Positions 24,818 to 31,469 of a DNA stretch of 64,000 nt are shown piece by piece. Each line of letters starts with the position of its first letter. The stretch's first letter is position 1. The translations under genes and the position numbers were made by a program. The notes beneath the pieces were generated by a model. The model was given only the letters and a program-made list of their open reading frames with translations, was not told the DNA's origin and ran no database searches. This DNA is from Alistipes sp. (lineage in GTDB: Bacteria > Bacteroidota > Bacteroidia > Bacteroidales > Rikenellaceae), in assembly GCA_017505725.1 (NCBI GenBank), contig JAFVOR010000083.1:47529-111528 (forward strand), read 5' to 3'.

Positions 24818-26275
24818 TTATCTATTAAATTTCTCGAAAAACTCCTTCACCACCGCCTTGTCGTTGAATGGCAACTTCTCGGTGCCGACAATCTGGTAAT
24901 CCTCGTGGCCCTTGCCTGCCAAGAGTATGATATCGCGTGGTTCAGCCAACATAACCGCAGTCTTAATAGCCTCGTGGCGGTCGCATATCTTGAGGTAGCG
25001 GTTGCCAGCCTCGACACCCTCCTCCATCTCGCGCAGAATCTGCTCGGGATCCTCGGTGCGTGGGTTATCCGATGTAAAAATCGCAACATCGGCTCTCTTC
25101 GAAGCCATACCGCCCATAACGGGGCGCTTTGTCTTATCTCGGTCTCCTCCGCATCCGCACACGATGATGAGGCGTTGTCCCTGTGTGCGTAACTCATCTA
25201 TGGTATTGATGATATTCTCGAGTGCATCGGGTGTGTGCGCAAAGTCGACAATGGCAGTAGTGCCATCCTTGGCAAGCACCGTCTCGAAGCGACCACTCAC
25301 AGGTCGCAAGGCACTCAAATGCGCCAATACCTCCTCCTTGTCGAAGCCAAGCAGAAGTGCTGCACCATAGACAGTGAGCAGGTTGTAGGCGTTGAATCGG
25401 CCAAGGAACTGCACCCACACCTCTCGGTCATCTACACGCAGCTGCATACCCTCGACCATCATCTCGATAACCTTGGCACGGAAGTCCGCCATCTTCTGCA
25501 ACGAGAGTCGATAGCACTGCGCCTTGCAGTTTTGCAACATCACCTCGCCATTGCGGTCATCGATATTGACCAGCGCAAATGCCGACTTTGGCAGACCGTC
25601 AAAGAGCATCTTCTTGGCACGGATATACTCAGCAAAGGTCTTGTGGTAGTCGAGGTGTTCGTGGGTAATATTCGTAAAGAGTACCCCCTTAAAGTGCAAG
25701 CCTCGTATGCGCTGCTGCACTATGGCGTGCGACGAGCACTCCATAAAGCAGTAGTCGCAACCCGCATCTACCATCTCGCGCATCATAGCATTGAGGCGGA
25801 TAGCGTCGGGCGTGGTGTGGGTTGATACAATCTCCTTCGAGCCCACCTTGTAGACCACCGTCGAGATGAGTCCCGCCTTGTAGCCCATCGACTGCACCAG
25901 GTCGTACAAGAGAGATGCAATGGTGGTCTTACCATTGGTGCCTGTCACACCCACCACCTTCAGCTCACGCGAAGGGTGACCATAGTAGGCTGCCGCCATA
26001 TCGCCCATAGCGAGATTGGTGTCGGCAACCACCACAAAGGTGCAATCTGCCCCCTTCACCTCGTCGGGTATGCGTTGGCACACCACAACCTGAGCACCAC
26101 GCTCGATGGCACTCGCTATGAAGTTGTGACCATCGACAGCCGTTCCTGCCACAGCGAAGAAGCAACATCCCGCCTCGGCTGCACGCGAGTCGTAGGTGAG
26201 CGAAGTGACCTCCGCATCCCTGTCGCCCACAATGGAGGTATACTCCACCCCCTTTATCAATTGCGAAAGTATCAT
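24818..26275 (-). CDS. murE: UDP-MurNAc-tripeptide synthetase MurE (meso-DAP adding)
   Basis: Mur ligase adding the third stem-peptide residue. Of 485 residues, about 105-125 hold the P-loop 'VGVTGTNGKTTIASLLYDL', followed by the central domain with carbamylated-Lys context and the C-terminal domain. The specificity motif DNPR sits at about 403-406, which in characterised MurE enzymes marks use of meso-diaminopimelate rather than lysine, so the wall should be DAP-type. The start ATG overlaps the ftsI stop by four bases, implying translational coupling. Confidence 0.95.
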   Translation of the reverse strand: MILSQLIKGVEYTSIVGDRDAEVTSLTYDSRAAEAGCCFFAVAGTAVDGHNFIASAIERGAQVVVCQRIPDEVKGADCTFVVVADTNLAMGDMAAAYYGHPSRELKVVGVTGTNGKTTIASLLYDLVQSMGYKAGLISTVVYKVGSKEIVSTHTTPDAIRLNAMMREMVDAGCDYCFMECSSHAIVQQRIRGLHFKGVLFTNITHEHLDYHKTFAEYIRAKKMLFDGLPKSAFALVNIDDRNGEVMLQNCKAQCYRLSLQKMADFRAKVIEMMVEGMQLRVDDREVWVQFLGRFNAYNLLTVYGAALLLGFDKEEVLAHLSALRPVSGRFETVLAKDGTTAIVDFAHTPDALENIINTIDELRTQGQRLIIVCGCGGDRDKTKRPVMGGMASKRADVAIFTSDNPRTEDPEQILREMEEGVEAGNRYLKICDRHEAIKTAVMLAEPRDIILLAGKGHEDYQIVGTEKLPFNDKAVVKEFFEKFNR

Positions 26276-28347
26276 TTGAGTCTAATTGTTATTCGTTTGT
26301 TACCATCCGCTATCTTTGTGCCCGCCTTGAGACTCTGCTCGACCACACGACCGCAGCCAATAACATCGACCGTCAGGCCGCTATCCTCGAGCAGATAGAG
26401 CGCATCGTTCAAGCCCATACCCACAACCTGAGGCACACACCCTTTGTTCGCCTCGACACCTTCGAGACTGCTCTTGGCAACCACCTTGCGATTGGTAGTA
26501 AAGTCGCGTTCGTCAATAGATACGGCATTACTCATCTCGCGGTTGTGCAGGTAGGTCGCCACACGCTTCTGCACAGGGCCCGTAAGCGAAGCACCATAGT
26601 AGAACTTACCCGCCTGTCTCTTTGTGAAGATGGCGGTCATAATGGTGTAGCGAGGTTTATCGGCTGGCATATATGTCACCATCGAGCCATAGTAGTAGCC
26701 ATCCTCTTTCCTATAGCGCACGCCATCTATTGTGGTATTGATCTGCGCGGTACCCGTCTTCGAGCCTGTGCGGAAGTTGCAAGCCTTCTCGCCGAAGAAC
26801 TCCGCCGCAGTACCAATGTTCGATACATCTTCCATCATCATTCGCAGTGTGTCGAGTGTACGACGACTGCAAATCTTATCGTTGAGCACCTTGACATCCG
26901 CCTTCTCTACCACCTTGCCATCACGCTCGGTACGCAACACCAGACGCGGTGCCACCATCACACCATTGTTAGCCACAGCATTGTAGATGGTGATGGTGTG
27001 CAGAGGCGTGACATCCACACCATAGCCATAGGCGAGATTGACCAACGCATTGAGGCGCGAAGGGTGTTTCTTGTCGAGACGCCTTAGTTTGCGATACTCC
27101 GAGTTGTACTCCTCGAGACCCACCGAGCGACCAATGTAACGCTCGTCGCAGAAGTCCGAAAACTCCTCGGGCTTATTCTTGAAGGTGTCGTAGATAATCT
27201 TCGTGAAGTAGACATTCGCCGACTCGGCAAAGGCTTTACGCATATCAATCACGCCACCCGTCTCCTTGCCTATGGCGTGCGAGTCCTGCACCTTGGCTCC
27301 ACTATTGCCAATCTCCACACGGCGACCAAGTTCCGAATCGCGTGTCTCAGTGGTCGGCACACCCTTCTCGAGCAGAGCCATAGCCGAGAGTAGCTTGAAT
27401 GTCGAACCGGGGTTGATAGGTATCTCGATAGCGTAGTTGCGACTCTCAACGCATCTATCCTCCACCCTCTTGAGGTTCGCCATAGCCAAGATATCGCCCG
27501 TCGAGACCTCCATCACAATGGTTGTTCCCCAATTGGCATTTTGCGCTATGAGCTGCTCCTCGAGGGCGGCACTTGCCACATCCTGCAAATCGACATCGAG
27601 CGTCGACACCACATCGTAACCATTCTCCACCTCGACATTATCCTTGTGACGAATGCGTGCCTTGACACCCGGAGCCAGCACCTTCCACACCTGCAAGCCC
27701 TTCTTGCCCTTCAAAGTGTCGTTCATACCACGCTCTATACCATAGGGCTCGGCTCGGTCGGCTCGTCCGATGGTTCGCAACGCAAGATTACCCTGCGGAT
27801 AGACACGATGCGCACAATCCTGCACAGAGTAGGTCACATTGTAACCATCACGAAGCAACGGATAGCGACGAATCTCCTCCCACTCGTTCTGATCGACATC
27901 ACGGAATATCGCACGCGAGATATGTTTGCCCGTCTTTATAGCCTTGGAGCGTAGAGTCATCAACTCTTCGCGGTACTCCTTGGCACTTTTGTCGCCAAAG
28001 AATGCTGCAAGCTTGCGTGCCAATGTGTCGGCATCGTTTTTATAGGTTTTCGACCTCTTGAAACGATCGTTTCCGAAGTCGATAATCAACTTACTGCGTG
28101 TGATGGAGACCGCCAAAGGCTCGCCATTGCGGGCAAAGATGGTGCCTCGTCGTGGCGACAACGATTGTCGCGAGAGCACTTTCGACTCGAAGGCTTTGGC
28201 ATCCTCGCGAAGTGTGCTATCGCAAAAGATACCGAATATGATGTGTATCAAAAAGTAGATAACCGTGCAGATGAAGATGATGTGCATCACCTTGATTCGG
28301 CGCGTTATACTCTTCTTGAGTTTATAGACTTGATCTTCCCTCTCCAT
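26272..28347 (-). CDS. ftsI: Penicillin-binding protein 3 (FtsI) with PASTA domain
   Basis: Septal class B transpeptidase. 691 residues: one N-terminal membrane segment (about 20-42), dimerisation domain ('SPRRGTIFARNGEPLAVS', about 63-80), then the transpeptidase with STFK (Ser about 315), SAN (about 376) and KTGT (about 530). A single PASTA domain occupies about 625-691 ('VPQVVGMGLNDALYLLEDSG'), a feature of Bacteroidota and Gram-positive FtsI but not of E. coli. It is six bases after ftsL and overlaps murE by four. All active-site motifs are intact. Confidence 0.95.
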   Translation of the reverse strand: MEREDQVYKLKKSITRRIKVMHIIFICTVIYFLIHIIFGIFCDSTLREDAKAFESKVLSRQSLSPRRGTIFARNGEPLAVSITRSKLIIDFGNDRFKRSKTYKNDADTLARKLAAFFGDKSAKEYREELMTLRSKAIKTGKHISRAIFRDVDQNEWEEIRRYPLLRDGYNVTYSVQDCAHRVYPQGNLALRTIGRADRAEPYGIERGMNDTLKGKKGLQVWKVLAPGVKARIRHKDNVEVENGYDVVSTLDVDLQDVASAALEEQLIAQNANWGTTIVMEVSTGDILAMANLKRVEDRCVESRNYAIEIPINPGSTFKLLSAMALLEKGVPTTETRDSELGRRVEIGNSGAKVQDSHAIGKETGGVIDMRKAFAESANVYFTKIIYDTFKNKPEEFSDFCDERYIGRSVGLEEYNSEYRKLRRLDKKHPSRLNALVNLAYGYGVDVTPLHTITIYNAVANNGVMVAPRLVLRTERDGKVVEKADVKVLNDKICSRRTLDTLRMMMEDVSNIGTAAEFFGEKACNFRTGSKTGTAQINTTIDGVRYRKEDGYYYGSMVTYMPADKPRYTIMTAIFTKRQAGKFYYGASLTGPVQKRVATYLHNREMSNAVSIDERDFTTNRKVVAKSSLEGVEANKGCVPQVVGMGLNDALYLLEDSGLTVDVIGCGRVVEQSLKAGTKIADGNKRITIRLK

Positions 28348-28353
28348 TGCTCA

Positions 28354-28731
28354 CTATTTGATAGTTGTTGGTACCCCCTTCGGATCGTGGAGATTGAGTC
28401 CACGCTCCTTCACCTTCTTCAATATTGCCGAGTGCGAGGCGTGATCCGAACACTCCTCCGAAGTGCGGATAGCTCGCTCCTCGAGTAATACCACCTCGCG
28501 TTGCAGTGCCGCACAATTGATGTCGAGCTGCAACGACACAAGAATGGCGATGATGCTGGCAAAGTAGATTCCCGCCACAATCCACATATATTTGTAGAGT
28601 TTCTGCATCTTGCTCGTTGTGAGGATATCGCCCGTAAAAAAGGACAACACCTTGGCCACAGCTCGCTTGAAACCCTCCGCTCTCGTAGTCCCGAGTTCGC
28701 TCGATCTATTCTCTATCTGCTTATCACTCAT
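28354..28731 (-). CDS. ftsL: FtsL-like cell division protein
   Basis: 125-residue bitopic protein: a basic cytoplasmic N-terminus, one membrane segment (about 48-70, 'MWIVAGIYFASIIAILVSLQ') and a periplasmic coiled-coil-like tail ('REVVLLEERAIRTSEEC'). Sequence conservation of FtsL is weak; the call rests on this topology, the size and location between rsmH and ftsI, where FtsL is found in dcw clusters. It should recruit FtsI/FtsW in the divisome. Seven bases after rsmH. It ends in 'LNLHDPKGVPTTIK', a tail common in Bacteroidota FtsL. Confidence 0.78.
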   Translation of the reverse strand: MSDKQIENRSSELGTTRAEGFKRAVAKVLSFFTGDILTTSKMQKLYKYMWIVAGIYFASIIAILVSLQLDINCAALQREVVLLEERAIRTSEECSDHASHSAILKKVKERGLNLHDPKGVPTTIK

Positions 28732-28738
28732 CCTGCCT

Positions 28739-29641
28739 CTACAATTTTATCGCTGCACGCAACTTTGCCGAGCGCGAGCGTGGGTTCGACTCCAGCTCCT
28801 CGGCAGTTGGCACAACAGGTTTGCGCGTAACGATCTCGAACGGAGTGGTGGCACGACCAAAGAAATCCTTCTCGACCTTACCCTCGAAGTTGCCGCTACG
28901 CATAAAATTCTTCACCAAACGATCCTCCAACGAGTGGTAGGATATAACCACCAACCTGCCTCCCGGACGCAGCACCTTCAGCGCCTGCTCGAGCGCCATC
29001 TTCAGAGCCTCCATCTCGCCATTCACCTCGATACGCAACGCCTGAAAGAGTTTGGTCAGGAACTTCGCCTCATCCTTCTTCGGGGTGCAAGGAGCCACCG
29101 CCTGCACCAGTTGCGCTGTGGTGCGGATCTCCTCGTTGGCACGCGCACGCGCTATGCACGCCGCAATCTTCCAGGTGGTATCCAGCTCACCATACTGCGA
29201 GAATATCTGCGCCAACTCCTCCTCCGAATAGTTGTTGACAATGTCGGCCGCAGTGCGACCACCTCGCTGATTCATTCGCATATCGAGTGGAGCATCGCCT
29301 CGGAACGAGAAACCTCGCTCTTTGGCATCGAAGTGGTGCGACGAGACACCCAAATCGGCCAAGATGCCATCCACCTCGCTCACACCACGCAGTCGCAAAG
29401 CAGAACGCAAGAAACGGAAGTTGCTCTCCACAAAGTGGAAATGCTCATCCTCGGGGGCATTCGCCAACGTGTCTCGATCCTGATCGAAAGAGTATAACGC
29501 TCCCCCATCGCCCAAATCCTGAAGGATACGACGGGTGTGACCTCCGCCACCAAAGGTTAAATCTGCGTATGTTCCATCACTCTTGATATCGAGCAAGGCG
29601 ACAGACTCTTCGAGCAATACAGGTGTGTGGTACGATGACAT
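28739..29641 (-). CDS. rsmH: 16S rRNA (cytosine1402-N4)-methyltransferase RsmH
   Basis: Methylates N4 of C1402 in the ribosomal P site. The 300 residues include the opening 'YHTPVLLEESVALLD', the SAM motif 'YADLTFGGGGHTRRILQDL' (about 25-43), 'SFDQDRDTLANA', 'VDGILADLGVSSHHFD' and the C-terminal 'GGRLVVISYHSLEDRLVKNF' (about 228-247). Length and motifs are complete. First gene of the dcw operon in this genome; mraZ, which usually precedes it, is absent. Confidence 0.96.
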   Translation of the reverse strand: MSSYHTPVLLEESVALLDIKSDGTYADLTFGGGGHTRRILQDLGDGGALYSFDQDRDTLANAPEDEHFHFVESNFRFLRSALRLRGVSEVDGILADLGVSSHHFDAKERGFSFRGDAPLDMRMNQRGGRTAADIVNNYSEEELAQIFSQYGELDTTWKIAACIARARANEEIRTTAQLVQAVAPCTPKKDEAKFLTKLFQALRIEVNGEMEALKMALEQALKVLRPGGRLVVISYHSLEDRLVKNFMRSGNFEGKVEKDFFGRATTPFEIVTRKPVVPTAEELESNPRSRSAKLRAAIKL

Positions 29642-29749
29642 AGTTTGGTAGTTTAGTATCTTATAGATTATTTGTCGCCTAAAAATCTATCATTGACCGA
29701 GTTACCTTGCTCGCCAATGACACACTTTCGCAACAGCAAATAATTGCCA

Positions 29750-29757
29750 CAAAGTTA
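29750..29757 (-). promoter_or_regulatory. -7 promoter element of the dcw operon
   Basis: CAAAGTTA reads TAACTTTG on the minus strand, matching TAnnTTTG. It predicts a leader of roughly 100 bases before the rsmH ATG at 29641. No exact -33 TTTG is visible. Confidence 0.5.
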
Positions 29758-29931
29758 GCAATTTTAGATTTAAGAAAAAAGAGCGAGCAGTATGATTTTT
29801 CTACGAAGATTCGTTTTTTTGTCAACGCCCCATTCGACACGACTTTTACTTAAAAATATAACCATTTTTGCCCATTTTAATTAACATTTTATTACAAATT
29901 GACAAAAACGCTAAAAAAATGTTACGAAAAA

Positions 29932-29963
29932 TTTGGTAGAGACAAAAACTCGCCATATCTTTG
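29932..29963 (+). promoter_or_regulatory. Consensus promoter reading into a gene-less region
   Basis: TTTG at 29932-29935 and TATCTTTG at 29956-29963 with a 20-bp spacer, as good as the rubrerythrin promoter. No plus-strand gene follows for more than 13 kb, so any product should be a small RNA beginning near 29970. Confidence 0.7.
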
Positions 29964-30017
29964 CAGTACAAATGTGGGGTTCTTCCCACTTGCTCATTAA
30001 CCTAACTAACCTAACAC

Positions 30018-30080
30018 TCGGTGTCCGAAAGTTTCCCAGACTTTCGGACACCATCCTTTTTGGGATGGTGTCGAAAGTCT
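30018..30080 (+). ncRNA. Mutually exclusive hairpins of a possible small RNA
   Basis: Segment 1 GGTGTCCGAAAGT (30020-30032) pairs perfectly with segment 2 ACTTTCGGACACC (30040-30052), 13 pairs, and is followed after four bases by TTTTT. Segment 2 can instead pair with segment 3 (30063-30080): 30038-30045 plus 30047-30056 against it gives 18 pairs with one bulged G, placing the T-run in the loop. This is the geometry of an attenuator or RNA switch. It lies about 50 bases downstream of the predicted transcription start. Confidence 0.5.
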
Positions 30081-30082
30081 AT

Positions 30083-30214
30083 GTGTGTTACCTATCCCCC
30101 AAACCCCCTTTCTGTAAAGGGGGCTTAGTTCTACACAAAAACCAAGTGTGTTACCTACCCCCCCCCTCCTGTGAGGGGGCTTAGTTCTCCACAAAAACCG
30201 AGTGTGTTACCTAG
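30083..30214. repeat. Tandem repeat with covarying hairpins
   Basis: Two units starting GTGTGTTACCTA (30083-30145, 63 bp; 30146-30201, 56 bp) and the beginning of a third (30202-30214). Each encloses a stem with loop CTGT: CCCCCTTT/AAAGGGGG (30104-30123) and CCCCCTC/GAGGGGG (30162-30179), so the stem changes on both sides together. Both continue CTTAGTTCT-CACAAAAACC. Confidence 0.8.
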
Positions 30215-30215
30215 C

Positions 30216-30353
30216 TAAGGGCGAGTAACGGCTAGTAAGGGCAAGTAAAGGTAATTAAGGGTAGTTAATGGGTGTTAAGGGTGATTAATGTTTTTTTTCT
30301 TTTGCTTGTAGCGCTCCCTTAATAGCCCTTAATAGCCTTTAATAACCCTTAAT
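30216..30353. repeat. Inverted array of 10-bp repeats
   Basis: Left arm: seven and a half 10-bp units of the type TAAGGGnnAG (30216-30290). Right arm: CCCTTAATAG twice, CCTTTAATAA, CCCTTAAT (30316-30353), the complement of the same unit. The 25-base centre contains eight T. The two arms can form one long imperfect hairpin with several registers. It lies 114 bp past the end of the Gfo/Idh/MocA gene and may stop its transcripts. Confidence 0.75.
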
Positions 30354-30466
30354 TTTGTTGCGCCGTGACCACCTTCGGAGTTCCCGCAACCCTCAGCCAC
30401 TCGCGCACCCCAATAAGCGAACGTAGTGAGCGTCGCCAGTAGATCCCAGAAATATCTGCGTAAGGA

Positions 30467-31447
30467 TTAGAGTCGCTCCAGAAGGGTCATCACCGCAAGG
30501 GTGTGGTCGAGCGCCTTATTCATTGCGGCGAGATGGCCGCCCAGGAAAATTTCTCGGTAGTGTTCGAATTGGTGGCAAAGTCGATGCTCATAACGATTTG
30601 GCGCAAAGTGTTGCGACTCGCCATTGAGCAGGTGTACAGTCACCGACGGGAGCAGATTTGGCATACCATCGATACGAATCCACCCCTGCTCGCCCTGGAT
30701 CGTCACGCCCGATGGGTTGTGCGAATCCTTTGCGCCTACACACAACGCCAGCATCGTAGGATATTTCATCAGCACAACACCCGAGGTGTCGATGCCATTG
30801 TGTCCGCGTGTGGCTCGAAAGATAGCCTCGTCAGGCAGACCGAAAAGGTCGACTGCCAAGTGGAGGTTGTATATATTCAAATCGCGCAAGGTGCCACCGT
30901 CGCAAGCGGGATTGAATGCCGAGCCTATTACGCCCGATAGGTACTCCTTATATCGTGACGAGTATTGCGAAAAGTCGGCCTGAAAGAGTTTTATCTCGCC
31001 AATGTTAGGCAGTTGCTCACGCACCACTTGCCACGATGGGAGATGGATATTCGAGATGGTTTCAAAGAGATAGAGTCCCTTCTCACGAGCCTTTGCAGCC
31101 AAGGCAACAGCCTGCTCGAGAGTCGAGCAGAAGGGCTTCTCGACCAGGACATTAACGCCCATCTCGAGAGCCTTCATCGCAAACTCGTAGTGGACATTAT
31201 TGGTAAGACCAATATAGACGAAATCGACACCCGAGGTGAGCAACTCATCGTAGGTCGCATAGACCTTCTCGATGGATAGCTCCTCGGCAATGGCACACGC
31301 CTTGTCGTGGTTGCGACCCCATATAGCGGCGACATCCCACCCTGTTTGGCGCATAGCACCTACGCTCTCGCGTATAATCTTGCCAGTGCCAACAATACCG
31401 ACACTTGTCACCTTGGTCATAGACTTATCTTGTGTTTGAGTTTGCAT
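30467..31447 (-). CDS. Gfo/Idh/MocA family NAD(P)-dependent oxidoreductase
   Basis: 326 residues (317 if the Met at 31420 is the start, which gives the more usual MTKVTSVGIVGTGKI beginning). The Rossmann motif 'GIVGTGKIIRESVG' is at about 18-31, and the family signature 'VNVLVEKPFCSTLEQA' with the conserved E-K-P at about 98-113. The rest matches the C-terminal substrate domain. Substrate, probably a sugar or cyclitol, cannot be predicted. It follows the GNAT/membrane gene by 22 bases. Nothing neighbouring identifies a pathway. Confidence 0.88.
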   Translation of the reverse strand: MQTQTQDKSMTKVTSVGIVGTGKIIRESVGAMRQTGWDVAAIWGRNHDKACAIAEELSIEKVYATYDELLTSGVDFVYIGLTNNVHYEFAMKALEMGVNVLVEKPFCSTLEQAVALAAKAREKGLYLFETISNIHLPSWQVVREQLPNIGEIKLFQADFSQYSSRYKEYLSGVIGSAFNPACDGGTLRDLNIYNLHLAVDLFGLPDEAIFRATRGHNGIDTSGVVLMKYPTMLALCVGAKDSHNPSGVTIQGEQGWIRIDGMPNLLPSVTVHLLNGESQHFAPNRYEHRLCHQFEHYREIFLGGHLAAMNKALDHTLAVMTLLERL

Positions 31448-31469
31448 CGTTACCTATCTTTTCTCAGAT

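Larger units (their letters stand above)
29642..30466. other. 825-bp non-coding region upstream of rsmH
   Basis: No credible gene. From left to right it holds the rsmH leader and promoter (29642-29757), an AT-rich stretch, a plus-strand promoter (29932-29963), alternative hairpins (30018-30080), tandem hairpin repeats (30083-30214), an inverted array of 10-bp repeats (30216-30353) and about 110 unremarkable bases. An 83-codon plus-strand frame across the repeats has the composition of repeat DNA. Confidence 0.75.

Noticed and set aside
29933-30184. 83-codon protein in the repeat region upstream of rsmH
   Set aside because: Its Pro/Cys-rich end is simply the translation of the C-rich hairpin repeats.
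30216-30353. CRISPR array
   Set aside because: Units are 10 bp with no spacers, and the second half is the complement of the first.
30354-30466. Search for a tRNA or other structured RNA before the oxidoreductase end
   Set aside because: No acceptor stem, TPsiC-loop sequence or CCA-compatible end could be found.
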